Shown: positions 45,818 to 58,920 of the stretch, piece by piece
Layout: each line of letters begins with the position of its first letter
Position numbering within the stretch: position 1 is the first letter of the stretch
DNA from: Gordionus sp. m RMFG-2023
Lineage: Eukaryota > Nematomorpha > Gordioida > Chordodea > Parachordodidae
NCBI RefSeq assembly: GCF_954871325.1
Contig: NC_088775.1
Coordinates: 33,519,561-33,583,560 of the forward strand
Direction: 5' to 3'
DNA length: 64,000 nt
Made by a program: the position numbers and the translations under genes
Notes under the pieces: model-generated
The model's input: only the letters and a program-made list of their open reading frames with translations
Told to the model about the DNA's origin: nothing
The model's database searches: none

Positions 45818-48800
45818 CTCGTCAGAAATTTAGCTCTCCAGTGGATTCTTTTTTCATTAAATAAAAATTTGATTAGCGAATTAGAGATTAAATACAGGTA
45901 AAAATGAATTTTTAAATAACGGAAACAGATATTTATTTTGAATTTTCAAAAAAATCTTTGTTTTTTAAATATTAAAAAATAATTGGTTTTTTAAAATCTA
46001 CTTATCAAAATAGAAGCCGCCACAACTAATTTAATGAATTTTTATACGAATATTATTTGCTAAATCTATCGTATGAATTAAATCTATTTTAAATCTCAAT
46101 ATTGCCTATTTGGGTAAGCTTAACAATATGTCTTAACTCAAAAAATTAATTTTGAAAAAAAGGAAAAACGCGCTTTGATCGTGTCAACGCTCCAATTATT
46201 TCTAAACAGCTTTCTGCTTAGCCTTCTCTAGACAGCTTAAAAAGATAGGGGAAATTTAAATTTATGGAATCCGGATTTATTCGTTGTTTTATTTTTACCT
46301 AAAAAATATATAAATAACAAATAATATTTGTTTAATGTATGAATTAACTTAAAACAAACCAGAATAGGGTTGTAATAGCTCAAAAGTTTCAAAAATAATC
46401 CGAGCATTGACACGGCATTTTTAATTAGCTGTCCAAACTGATTTTTGAAACAAGTGTGAAAATATTTTTATTTTTTTAATTTTATAAGCGAGTTATCATA
46501 TCGTCCCCTGAGGATTACAATATTCTATCTCCACATTTTGCAACTTTAAAGGAGAGCGTTTATAAAAAATTGTTTTCCTATTTTCAAAACGGTAAGAGCT
46601 AGAAATTTGGTTTTTTTATTATAGAGATCACACTGAAGATAATATATGAATCAATTTTCATATATATATCGCGAATATAGTTTTCCAGAAAATTGGAATA
46701 TAATTTTCTAGATGTGGACATAGAATAAAATTTCTAAATCTAAGTTGTAAAACAAAATGTTTTCTATGCCCTGGAGATATAATATAAATGTATAAAAGTC
46801 ATAATTCAAAATTCATGTTTTATTATTCTATATCCAAGTAAAATTAGCATTTTTTTCTTAAATTTGTCTCCAAAAATAAATTTTAGCAGGTAATTTTTCA
46901 AATATTATTTATCGGTTTTATAATTAACATAATGTTTGAAGAAATTTAAAATGTAAAAAAATTTTTTAAATTATTTATCTATTATAGATAAAACATAAAT
47001 TCTATCAAATTCTGGGAAAAATTTAAGCATTGACTTGAGGTATATTTATCCTTTTTTGGGATATAGAATAATATAATCCTAAACATATCATTTTAATTGG
47101 AATGTAGCTATGTTTTATCAATCCTTTTAGTTGGATAGATATAGATTTATATAATCCTTAATAAAACACTAAAAAAGCATATTACAATTTAATCCTGGGG
47201 ATCCCTGGAAATCTAGATTCATTTTTAGCATTTTTATTGTTGGGATCGATAGTTCTGACCTTAAATATATATTTTGAAAAAAAAACAATTTTTTCAAAAA
47301 GTGGATATAGAATAGTATAATCATCACGCTAATCCATTTATAAATTAGTCCCATTCTGTCCTGGTCATTCATGACATAAAAATTCTCCTTCCCTTCTTAT
47401 CTGCTTTATTTCATATATTTTTCTGTATAATTTTTGATCAAGGAGTCCCATGTTTCTAAACCTATTTTACAGATATTTATATGAATGCTAAAATTTAACC
47501 AGCAACTTGTCACTTTATGCTATATAAAAAAGGGGTATAAATTTTTATACACAATTAGATGTTTATGTTTAGTCAATCAGAAACTCGTGGCCCATGTGTC
47601 TACCACTGCCATTTGTAAATAAAATGTGTTTAAGAATTGTAATAAATAATGACACCATATGATATCCCCTTTATATTTTTTTTGTCTTTCTTTTCTACCT
47701 CTCTATTTACACAATTCGGCAGAATCTTTAGACATAGTAGCTGGCTGATTATGCGACATATTTTATCCTCATTATTTAAATTCGCCATATATAAATAATC
47801 TTTTAGCCACGCACAATTTTTTTTATTATCAAATCGGAATTTTTTTAAAAAATATATATAATATAATATTTAATGTTAATATTACTAATTATATTATCTT
47901 TTTAAATTTTTAATAAAAAAAATTCGATTTTTATACAAAAATGATAAACTATTATTTATTTTAATTACACTGCTTTTCCAATATATATCTTCTAAATACC
48001 CCCCCCCCCCCTCACTCTTACCATCCCGTCTACTTCAAATGATTCTATTCACCTGAAAACCACGTCCTATATAGAATATATTTTCTTCTTATTTTCAATA
48101 AACCTATTTGAATTTTTTTTTGAAATTTTTTTTTGTTTGCAGGTTGACACGCGACAATTACAGGTATTATTTATTGTTATTATTATTATATAAAAAAATG
48201 TTTTAAAAACATTCAAAATCTATTTTTTCATCTTGGTGATTTTTTTAATGGTTTTATAATAAAAATAAATTTATATAATATTTAATTTATTAAAATTTTT
48301 ATTTTTTCCTCGATATAAATAGTTTTTCCTCGATATATTTTATTAATATTTCGAAATCGTTCATTTGAATTGAATTGATTTCGAAAAAAAAATATATAAA
48401 CATATGTGATTTAAAATAAAATATTTTATAATAAAGTTATGTTTGTATTGCAATATGGTATGGGTCTTTTCTCTTTTTCCTCTCCCTTCCATGATGCTTC
48501 TTAAAAAAATTACATTATTATATTTTATATATATCTTCTGCCAAAATAAGTGGTAGTTGTAAATATTCCCTCAAACTTAGCTTTCTCTCTTTTATCATTC
48601 AGATAATTTCCCCCTTTCTCCACACTTTTAATAAGATTATGCGCTTTCTATAAAAATCAATAAATTTAACATTTTAACTATATATATTTTATTTTAAAAC
48701 ATTCCGAATATTAAAATGGATGTTAACAGAATTACTAAAAAAAAACCTAATATTACTACAATGGAGATGAATTTAATTATAAAATGAATACTGGTTATGT

Positions 48801-49001
48801 GAGGTTACTCATCAGTCCCCACCCTGAGTTAACTCCCTGAAATTTTAATGATGAAATTGTATCATACCCCAGTGCTATTGGTAACTAAGGTATCTCTCAT
48901 TAATCTAATCTTTTTTTATCAAAAGGAAGTTTATTATAATTATATCATTTCTTCTCCCTATTCATCTATTTTCATATAATAATATTAGAATATTATATAA
49001 C
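45818..49001 (-). other. Intron between LIM1 and LIM2 exons (3184 bp)
   Basis: Donor AA|GTTATATAA at 49001, acceptor gacgag at 45818. No transposon could be recognised in it. AT-rich throughout, with a poly-C run near 48000-48010. A plus-strand acceptor/21-nt/donor pattern at 48143-48163 is noted separately. Confidence 0.8.
48143..48163 (+). other. Candidate antisense 21-nt micro-exon
   Basis: On the plus strand a long T-rich tract ending in tttgcag precedes 21 bases read as V D T R Q L Q, followed by GTATTATT. The acceptor and donor are both good and the length is divisible by three. No neighbouring plus-strand exons were found, so this may be chance. Confidence 0.2.
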
Positions 49002-49183
49002 TTGTAATAATCTTGCTTGCAATACACTTGCCCATCTTTGCAGTAGCAACTGTTTTCGTTGTCGAGCGATTTGAAGCAAACGCAACATTTCAAACAGGTC
49101 AAATGCCATTTCAAATCTAGGGCCGATAGGAAGTATTTATTCACGATGCTGATTCCACACCCTGCGCAAGGAAACATTATCAT
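49002..49183 (-). CDS. ap: LIM-homeobox gene, LIM1 exon (5' edge uncertain)
   Basis: Encodes the first LIM domain: CAGCGISIVNKYFLSALDLK, WHLTCLKCCVCFKSLDNENS, CYCKDGQVYCKQDYYN, with zinc ligands CxxC, WHxxC, CxxC and CxxD all in place. CAGCG and YCK-x-DYY match Lhx2/9 and Apterous. The 3' edge, donor AA|GTTATA, joins the LIM2 exon in phase. The 5' edge is less sure. An ATG at 49183 gives MIMFPCAGCG, which would start the protein unusually close to LIM1. Alternatively an acceptor tttccttgcgcag at 49162 would start the exon at 49161 and require an earlier exon. Proteins of this class usually have a longer N terminus, so a missing upstream exon is likely. Confidence 0.9.
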
Positions 49184-49259
49184 ATTACGATTTGCTTCTT
49201 ATACCAGTTTTTATTTCCACCCTCGTAGTCGTAAAATATTCTAAGAGAATGAAGAAAGT

Positions 49260-50155
49260 TAACTAATTTAACATTATTTTTAACCTATGTATTTCTTTCC
49301 TTACTAACAAAATAGATTAACTTAACCCTAGCTTGTATAAACTCATCAGTATCAGTGGCATGACTATCTATTCTCATTAAAGAGCGTCAAAAAAAAAATC
49401 AGATTTAGACTTGTTGAGCACGATTATTATTGTACAAATCCGATCCAACTATACCTATCACATTATCTTTATAGTACATTGTTTTTAAATGTATAACTAT
49501 ATCATATATATAATATCATAAATTTTATTTTTCCATCCTCGGTATAAATCAAAGTTTATTGTAATGGGGAATATGGAGAAGGGTATTGAGTATCAATGAA
49601 TTTATCATTCATATTTATTTTTATTATAAAATGAAGGGTGGGGGGGGGGGGGGTTGAAAAATTTAAAAAGGGAAAGGGAAAAAATTTACCCAATGTGCAA
49701 AGGGAAAGAAAGCTTGAAGGGGAAATTGATCACTTGGGTTTGCCCCTTCTTGTTTTATTTTATCTAACAGAACAATTTTTTCCATAATGTCATATTTAAG
49801 TCCCCGCACTGTCAGTACATGTGTTTAATATGTTATGTTAGTAGGTAATCATATTTTGCTTAAAATATATAACGTTAATTAATAATTAAATTTCATATGC
49901 ATTAATTATACTTAATTACTACATTGTATTACCCTTTATACTTTATGGTATAATATAATAAAATTAATAAGGTCAAGTGGTTCGGCAATACAAATCTACC
50001 ATCTTCTCTCAGCTAGCTAGCTTACTGTTAGATTTTACTTTTTTTTCTTATTATATATTTAAAAAAATTTTAGGGATGATTTTACATTGTAAAATCAAAA
50101 AAAAATGAAAGGAATATTATTCTTTAAGGCTTTTAAAATTTAGCCAGGTCTGCTC
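49260..50155. other. Upstream of LIM1 exon, no gene seen
   Basis: AT-rich with a poly-G run at about 49638-49652. The first exon and promoter of the LIM-homeobox gene may lie here or further right, but I could not identify them. Confidence 0.4.
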
Positions 50156-50160
50156 CAATG

Positions 50161-50356
50161 TTGTTAAACGTTCAATTTAGTCAATTTTTAATTAAGATTT
50201 TAGCCAAAATAATATTACGCAAGCCTCGACATTTCGTTGATAGATGTCAACCCCCAAACCTTTCTGCCATCTATGAGCAAAATCTGCAGGCTAGCGAATT
50301 ATTTTTTGACTAAAATTTTTGGTTTAGCCATTTTAAAAAATGAGATGTTTAAATAA
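50161..50356. mobile_element. Fold-back MITE, copy 2
   Basis: Diverged copy of 18339-18550: ttgttaaacgttcaattta at the left, aagcctcgacatttcgtt and tctatgagcaaaatctgc in the core, ggtttagccattttaaaaaa at the right. The ends are more eroded than in copy 1. Confidence 0.7.
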
Positions 50357-50359
50357 TAC

Positions 50360-53205
50360 TAGTCTGGTCAGGACGTCAATTGGAAAATAATAGCTGGCTC
50401 GATGCTCTGAACCGTTAATATTTATAATTATAGTAAAGCATATTTTGAAACACGATTAGATAAGATATAAATCATTAGGTTTATTCATATCGAAATTATT
50501 AATACTGCCGGAATTTTTTGGGTTACTAACTTCCGGGGTTCACTTTAGATCCTATCTTGAATAAGTTTTCTGTCAATGCGAAAATGAATGAATGATATAT
50601 AAATTGATTTTCTTTTAATTCCCTATAAAGTTTGAGATACTGGCACGAAGTTTAGTTGTTTTTTTCGCTCTCTATTTTTGATATCAACCATCAAGGTCAT
50701 TGAGATTTTAATGTTTTCGACTATACTAGTTAAGTGTTTAATTACGGGAAATAAGAAAAGAAAGAGTAGAAGAAATGAAAAGAAAGTGAAGAAAAGAAAA
50801 TATGACTTTTTAACTTCCATGTTAGATTATTTTCCAAAAATTTTTTTAATCTAAAGCAGCCACCCATACTCCATTTTATTTTTCAAAAAATGAAAAACTA
50901 TTTTAAAATTATTATCATAAATTTATTTTTTAACTTTTACAACTCAATTTAAAAAAAAATATTTAAAATTTTTTATATTTTTATATCATTATTTATATTT
51001 CTATGATTTTAAAACATTTATAAAAATTTACAAAAAATATATTTATTAGTCACGTGATTAATTAAAATTAATGAGGTCTGTTTTTTTTAAATACAAAGCT
51101 TAAAAGAGTAAGTTTCGATTTTATGAATAAGCAAGAGATGGGGGAAAGAAGCAATATTTTTATCGAAGGTAAATAAAGGAATATTTAAAATTTTTAAAAA
51201 ATCGGTTCACAAAAAATATGGAATTAGTTCTATAATGATTTAAATGTCGTTTAAACATAATTCGAATATAAAAAAATGATGGTTAAAAATATTATATCAA
51301 ACTTATGATGAAAAACCTGTTTTTTTAAACTGGGGGTGGGGAGTTATATTTATCATAAGAATTTTTTAAATTTAATTTAATATTTTTAAGCATATTTTTT
51401 TTTGTTCTGTTTTTCCCGCTGTCATTTCCTCGGTTTTTACACTTGGAAAAAAATAAGTTTTTTAAAATGTTTTACAAATATTTTTCGTTTTTTATATCAT
51501 TTCAAATTGAGTTTTGACTTTATGACTTTACTAAAAGCGGGAGTTTCTTTTATACGCTTGATTTTCGCCTATTTTTGAAATGACGATCATTAAACATAAC
51601 ACTCGCATGACGATCAATTTAGACCCGCGTTATTATGAACCCAAAATATAGCGTTGGTATTGGGTAGCAACAAACAAAAATTGGGGAGAGACAAAGAGGG
51701 TAATTGCTCATTTGTTTCTCCAGTCTCCTCATCATTCATTTGGGCAAATTTAGTTAGTAATTATAAAATATATATAATTTTTAAGAATCTCACTCAATTA
51801 TCTTCAATTTGATGTAAGAAAACCACTAAATAAATTTAGATAGACTCAAAGCAAGATAAATTATATAAAAATATTTTATATTATCATTTTATTGTAATTG
51901 AAATAATATGTCATAATTTATCATTTCTAATATGAGATCTTATTCTTCTTATAAAGGCTCGTCCAAACGAGGCAGGCTTGTGAGGCAGTTGCCCAAGGCC
52001 CCCAAAATCATAATATTTTATGGTTGGTTATATTTTGTTTCTTATGCATTTAAAAGTGAATGGTAATGTAAAAAGGTAATAAATATCACATAAATTATGT
52101 ATAACGTAATTCAGTCATTTATTACAATTTATTTTGATATATTGCGTAAATATTACTTAATTATATTCTTCGCTATTTATTCACAAGAAAAACCTAGTTT
52201 GTTAATTCTATGATTTTTTTTATAAAGCTTAAGTGAATTTGAAAATAGTCTTTGAGTTCATTAGTGCTCTCTACAGCCAATGCATTAATATACGGCACCG
52301 TTAGTATAGTATAAGTAAGTTTTTGTATCTATCAAACATTGTACATAAGTAACTGATCCGATATTGATTTTGAGGAAAAGGTATATAATATATAAACATT
52401 GTCAAAGTATGATAATAGGTAAGAATTTGAAAAATCAATCGGCAATTGGAGAATGATCTATGTTAATTCGATCAGTTCACCAACTATACTGGTCTCTACC
52501 CAAATTTTATATATTAAAGAGTATGAATAAATAAAAGCATATTTTTAGAAGTGTATTAGACATATCTCCACCATAAGATGTTCATTTAAATTTGGAGCCC
52601 CTAACCTAAATTTTTGGGGGAAAAGTGGACTTAAACCCTAAAGATAATAAATATATGTATACTACAATCTATTCGCAAGGATTGAATGAGAAAGTATGAT
52701 ATCATAAATACTACATGAAAGTAAAACAATAGCAACTCTATTATCTTCTTTATCCCGCACTTACCTAGCCTTATCTGACTCTAATTTTACTACCGTTGAT
52801 AATTTCACTACTTTTGGCTATTGTTAAAATTTCTGAATATCAAATAATTGAAGAGATAGTGGAAATGGCCACATCAAATGGATGACTAAATAAAAAACAC
52901 TCAAACCCTTTAAAATATATGGATTTATTAATAAAAATGCAATGATATAAACTACGAAGTTAATGATAATATACTTGATTAAGTAAGAAATGAAGTAGAA
53001 AGATTTCTTTCAATAATTTGGATTTATTGAATAAACTATAATAGGAATAAATATTTTATTTGGAAAAACGAGACAAAATCTTCTATTTTACAACAAAACA
53101 ATAACTTGTTGCATTTTTTTGACCAAAATATACATTTTTTTTATTTTTAATATAAAACACCTAAATTAGTATATTGGATGAATATAATTAAAATTAAATG
53201 TGGTA
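50360..53205. other. Intergenic stretch without recognisable genes
   Basis: AT-rich. A 65-codon open frame at 50623-50820 (minus) is hydrophobic and low in complexity and I do not support it as a gene. A segment at about 51960-52010 (ggcaggcttgtgaggcagtt, gcccaaggcccccaaaa) resembles a worn hAT end but has no partner. Confidence 0.45.
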
Positions 53206-53213
53206 CCGAATAT

Positions 53214-54877
53214 CAGTGGGGGGGGGGGGTGAGTCCGAAGTAACTGCTTCTAAAAATTTTAATTTTTTTTTAAGATTTAATTCTTTTATTGTTTTACTAC
53301 ACCCATACCAAGTGATTTCTGGTTTATAATATCGGACTCGACCTCGTGATGTAGGGTCTTATTATTACATTTTAATAAATTTTGGTCGATGCTTAGCAAG
53401 TTAGATAGTTATCCGAGATTTCTTGTCATAAAATTATTTTTCCAATTTCAAAATATGCTCAAAAATATTAACTAAAAAAATATAAATGCTTAATTTTTTA
53501 CGCATCAAGAATACCACTCAGTAATATTATCTTATTTGTTTAGATTTAAAATGTTAATTTATATTTATAAAAGCTGGCTATCATCATATATAGCGATTGT
53601 AAATTTTTTTATACTTTAAAATGCCTTGAAGGCAGCTTTGACAAATTTAAAGGATTCTAAAGATCCTGCCACTTCCACTATGGCTAGTGCTATAGTCTTT
53701 AGAATAAAAAAATTTGATTTTATTTTTGTGTTTAGGATAAAATATTGTTGATAACCTTGGCTCGTAGAAAATTGCAAACCATTTCGAAGGATATAGGGTT
53801 TGCAATAAATCAAATTCAATTGGCAAAAGATTGCCTGATTAATTTGAGAAGTATAATTTATCTTTTATTATTTTTTAATCCTAATAGATAATAACACTGA
53901 ATTTTTGAATGTTTTTTAAAAGGCACAAGATTTTTTCAAGGAGAGAAATCTACCTTTTGATTTTGAAAGTTCTAGATTACAGTCCAAAAAGGAGAGGTAT
54001 ATATACTTTCTAATATTTTAATTTAGCTTTAAAACCAATGTGTTTATGCTGCACTTGATTTGATTATTATGCAGTTTAATGAAAGATTTAATATAAATCA
54101 ATGAAATTTTTAAATCAAACAGTATTTTTTATACCAAAGGGAATGGCGGAAAAGTCAATCGTTAAAGATGACATAGAGGATATATGTGAATTTTACCATT
54201 TAAATACAAGTTAAATTTTTGAAGAAATTTTGAAGTTTCGAAATATTTAATAAAACGGGGGATGTAATTATTACACGTGACCTAGAGGTTAAAGAATCTA
54301 AAGATTTGTCAGATTCTGAGAATTGTAAATTTATTTAATAATATTTTTACCAATACAGTATTTAGTCTTCTTCTTCTGATGATGATAATTATGAAACTTA
54401 TGATTTAGACTGGAAAAACTATTCGTTTTTTTACTATCATCTACTTTAAAATTTTTCTTCTTCCCCTAATTTGACAATTTTATATAAATATTTATTAACC
54501 ATTCCTACTACCTCATGTACTGCCGAAAGGGTCATGAGTAAAATTAAATTAATTAAAACAAGACTTGTAGTACCATGAAAGATCCATTTCTTAATAATTT
54601 AACTATTTTATCAATGGAAATTTTTTTTATCTAAACAATTAAATATTGATGAAATTATAAATTCTTTCGCTTTCACTTCCCCTAATTTGTTTAAATTATT
54701 AATTAAATAGTATTTTTAAAGTATATTTTTGCATTTAATTATATTATATAATAAAGATTGTAGCAATAAAAATTATTTTTTAAATTTATGGAATAATTAA
54801 CCATTTTTTCAGGGGGGGGGGGGTACTTTTCAGGGGGGTATTCTGATTCCATCGTTCAAAACGTGTAGAGGCCACTG
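53214..54877 (+). mobile_element. hAT element with perfect 8-bp target duplication
   Basis: Begins CAGTGGGGGGGGGGG and ends ...GTGTAGAGGCCACTG (inverse CAGTGGCCTCTACAC). It is flanked by CCGAATAT on both sides (53206-53213 and 54878-54885). Plus-strand transposase pieces lie at about 53620-54000 and 54455-54715. At 1.66 kb it is shorter than autonomous hATs, so internal sequence has been lost. An intact duplication suggests a later insertion than most others here. Confidence 0.88.
53620..54715 (+). pseudogene. hAT transposase pieces, ZMYM1/hAT-like type
   Basis: The first block reads SKDPATSTMASAIVF, then LARRKLQTISKDIGFAINQI and QLAKDCLINLR. After a GT...AG interval (53851-53922, 72 bp) it continues AQDFFKERNLPFDFESSRLQ SKKR. 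The second block (about 54455-54715) reads TILYKYLLTIPTTSCTAERV, MSKIKLIKTRLV, then frame-shifted SKQLNIDEIINSFAFTSPNLFKLL. This is the C-terminal dimerisation domain (IP-x-TSC-x-AER-x-x-SK-x-K-x-IK-x-R) of hAT transposases of the ZMYM1-like group. Stops and frame changes break it, and the catalytic core was lost or eroded beyond recognition. Confidence 0.8.
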
Positions 54878-55736
54878 CCGAATATAGGCACATGAATCAT
54901 ATAAAAATTTGTATAATAAACACATTGGGTATAAAATAATTCTTTATTTATAAAATGGACTGTTGAGCCTTTATAAATATACTCAGTAGCAGAGTTGGGC
55001 AGGTCCTCCAGAAAAAGAATCTAGATACAGATACAGATTCTTTATAAAAAAATGAATCTTAGATACAGATAATAATATCTTTTTCGAAATATCAAAAAGA
55101 TACAAGATAAAAGATACTTGTATCTTTTACTAAATTAGAGTATCTTAAATACAAGATACTTTTAAATTATCATTACCAATTAAATTAGAATAGTTTATAA
55201 AATACAGTTTTTATTATTTATTTGTGAAGAACATAGCATACACTTATAAGAATGAATATTTCCAATAATTAATAAAATATTTATATGAATTAATTATAAT
55301 AACCATGGATTTTAATATTAGTTTTTGCCCATTAATAGCTTAAACAGGGAAGGGAGAGTAGTATATTTAATGGGAGTTGAAAATTTACAAATAAGAAAAC
55401 AAAATTAAATCAAATGATTTATTAGAATTTGCAGGTTATTTTCTGTGTTGTTTTAAATATAGCTTATATTCGGAGTATATGGTGGCGTCTCTAAAAAAAT
55501 ATACTAGTTTTATTTTATTCATTATCTTTAATAAGTATTTATCCTTACTTGTTTGTGATATTTATGTATTTTTTAAATTAGTTTATTTTCTAATATGACT
55601 TATTAATTCTTGCGTTTGTAATATCATATATATAAATATCATTTAAATCTCTTTTCAAATTTTTTTTATATATTTCTTGCAAAATTATTAATTATATATA
55701 AAAAATATGAAAATAATTTATAACATTATTTTATAA

Positions 55737-58664
55737 CTAGTAGATAGCCCGTCAAAAATGACGGGGAACGAAAATCTTCTTCTTACTTTTATGCATGTTA
55801 CCTGTTATTTGAAAATAATATCCAATTTTTATTCTTCTTATACCCTCATTACTTCAGGCCAGGTTTAATCCATAAAAACTAAGTTCTATGGTTTGGGTAA
55901 AAATAAATTTAAAGCATTTACTTGATAATACCAATATTATTTGTTAAATATTACTGATTATTTATACCTAATATTTAATATTAAAAAAAATTCCCAGGCA
56001 AAGTCCAAAGCCATATTAATTATGAAAAATTCTTCCAAGCCCAAATGAAAGATCATAATAATTTTGGCAGTTAAGAACTGAAAGAAAATATTTAAATAAT
56101 CATAATGAATTTAAAAATACAATCAAAATTCAGATTTTCATGGGCCTTGGTTTCTAGGTCAAGCCCAGGCCTGCAAAAAAATTTGTTTTGGGCCAATGTC
56201 TGATCTATAATTAATAATAAAAAAATTCTCAAGCGTCCAAGCTCATAATAATTTTAAAAAATTTTCCCCAAGCCCAGCCCAATATAATTTATAAAAATAT
56301 TTTCCAAGCCCAACCAACCCATAATAATTTTATAAAAAAATTTTTCAAACCTGGCCAACCGATAGTAATTTAAATTTTTTTCCAAGCCTGGAGATAGGTA
56401 AATCTCTAAAAACCATATCTATATTTTAGTCTATTTTAACCCAGCTCACCCCAACCAAGGCCAACCCATTGAGACTAAGAGTGAATACTATTTTTTTGAA
56501 TAAAAATATATTTAAATTAGATTTTACCTGAGGGCCATATAAATATTCTGTGTTAAATATTACACCTATGCCTAATATTAAAAAAATTCCAAAGCCAGGT
56601 CCTCACACTTGGTTTTCTCAAACCCGCAAAAGACCATAATAATTTTGATAATTGAGGACTGAAATAAAATATATAAAAAGTCACAATGCATTTAAAAATA
56701 CAATCAGAATATGAAAGTTGCATGGGCCTTGGTTGATCAGGCCTTGCCATGTCTTCAAAAGAAATTTTCAGGTCAATTTCTAGCCCATATTTAAAATTAA
56801 AAAATTTACAGGAATCTTAGACTATAATAATTATGAAAAATGTTTCTCAAGCTATGTCCAAGTCCATAATAATGGTGAAAAATATTTTCCAAGCCCAGGA
56901 AAACCCATTTAATTTATTTTGATCCAAAGAAATAGGTCTGATGTAAAGGTTTTATAAGAATTAAATCTGTCTAATTTCAAAATTATCATCAAATGAATGG
57001 TAAATATCTGATTTACCTATGATTCTACTGGTGAGCTCCTGGTATTTATATGAAATTCATGAACACATATTAAAGCACCATTCTGAAAATATGTTCATCC
57101 TAATTTAAATTTTAAACAAACCAAATGATTTATTACTTATTTAAAAAAAAAAATTAAATTTTAGAAATTGTTATTAAATTACAATAGAAAAAAAAAAGAT
57201 ATGTCTAATAAGTTAACAAATAATGGGAGGTAAACTTCAATCATAGTCAAATTATATATAAGTAAAACAAAAAGGTTATACATTTAATCAAAAATGTTAT
57301 AATAAGTTATGGATAACATACATTCTACAATTATGAAGTTATGAGTAAATATACAAAATATTCCTATCTTATGAGGTTTTATTTAAAAATTTATATTTAT
57401 TTTGGGGTTATTCTAAAATTTTCCATTATTTTTATAAAATATGTAATGATATATTTAGTAATTTAATTTATGTTATTTATTTGTATTTGTAATTTATAAT
57501 CTAAAAATTTATTCTTGCTAGATAAGAGTTTTGTGTTACCAAAGTGTGATTTGTGCCTTCCATATCTCTCTTATCTTTTCTGAAACCCCAATATAATGGT
57601 ATAAAATCCTAAATTATACATAAATTCAAGAATTAAAATAGTATTTAAATAAATCTCTTATTACTATTGAATGGGTACTTGCGATTTAAAGTTCTACCTT
57701 ATTCCTATTGAATTGGTACTTGATGCATTTAAAGTTCTATTTACCCCTAAATATTCAGAAATATGTATAATATTAGGTGTGTATTCAGTGCATTCAATAT
57801 ACAGGCAAAATTTTAAAAATGTCAACTATTAATTAATTTATGAAAGTTGTATGGGACATGGTTTTTTGATCAGGCCTGGCTATGTCTGCAAAAAAAAATT
57901 TTAGTCCAATCTATAACCCATATTTAATATTCAAAAATCTTAAAGTACCTCTATTTTAAATTTTATCCAATATGATTTCCGTCACATTTTTAAATTTTGA
58001 TATTTCTAATACATGCTCACAGTATACATTGCAAAAATTTTACCTCTTTTACTCTTAAATTTTAATATTTATATAAAATTTATTAATAAAGTATATTTAA
58101 TACCATCACAAACTAAATAATTACCCTTCAACCCATGGTTTTTTGATCAGGCCTGGCTATGTCTGCAAAAAAATTTCAGATCAATCTATAACCAATATTT
58201 AAAATTCAAAAATCTTAAAGCACCTCTATTTTAAATTTCAATATGATTTCCATCACATTTTTAAATTTTGATATTTCTAATACATGCTCACAGTATACAT
58301 TGCACTAATTTTACCTCTTTTACTCTTAAATTTTAATATTTATATAAAATTTATTAATAAGGTATATTTAATACCATACACACAAACTAAATAATTACCC
58401 TTCAACATCTATTAATATTTTAAATTTAATTATATTCAAGTTGGTGCATGCGTGAAACTTTAATATATATATAATTAATATTTTAAATATATTTATATTC
58501 AAGTTGATGCATGCGGTAAAGCATATGCCTTTGAAACGGGAGGCTCGAGTTCGATTCTAGAGAGCAAAAAATTAACATTACACTATATAGTCTCCTTAAA
58601 TTTAAAATAGATTAGGGAGATACGAAACGATCGTGTTATGATAATGGAGATTATATATATTAGA
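55737..58664 (-). mobile_element. Non-autonomous Helitron, copy 2
   Basis: The minus-strand start TCTAATATATATAA ends at 58664. The minus-strand end has hairpin CCCGTCATTTTTGACGGG, spacer and CTAG at 55737-55740. It is inserted between A and T like copy 1. The interior is longer than in copy 1, with several repeats of the CATGGG...TTGG/CAGGCCTGG unit (about 56140, 56715, 57850, 58140) and a tandem duplicate at 57841-58410. No Rep/helicase coding seen. Confidence 0.72.
58497..58566 (+). repeat. tRNA-like segment within Helitron copy 2
   Basis: gttgatgcatgcggtaaagc is followed by atgcctttgaaacgggagg and ctcgagttcgattctagag. The last part matches a pol III B box (GAGTTCGATTC), and the middle resembles an anticodon arm. 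A more worn counterpart lies at 1570-1622 in copy 1. It is probably a tRNA-derived sequence carried by the Helitron and not a working tRNA gene. Confidence 0.45.
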
Positions 58665-58920
58665 TTATTAAATACATAATAATTTTCTTTAATGCATTTT
58701 AAATTGATTAAATTTTGTAAATAAATGCTGTAATGTAATTTTACTTATATCATAAATAAATAAAAGTAACTAATAAAGTTAAATTCTACTTTATTATAAT
58801 TATTTTAATTATAATTATTTTATTAAGAGCCTTTTAAAATTATCTAATGTTATATATCAAGTGTAGCTTAGATATTTCCTCTAATAAGAACTTGCTAAAA
58901 TAATTATATATAAAATATAT

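Noticed and set aside
50623-50820. Possible first exon of the LIM-homeobox gene
   Set aside because: A hydrophobic run of Phe and Leu typical of AT-rich shadow frames, unlike any N terminus of this class, and no donor joins it in phase convincingly.
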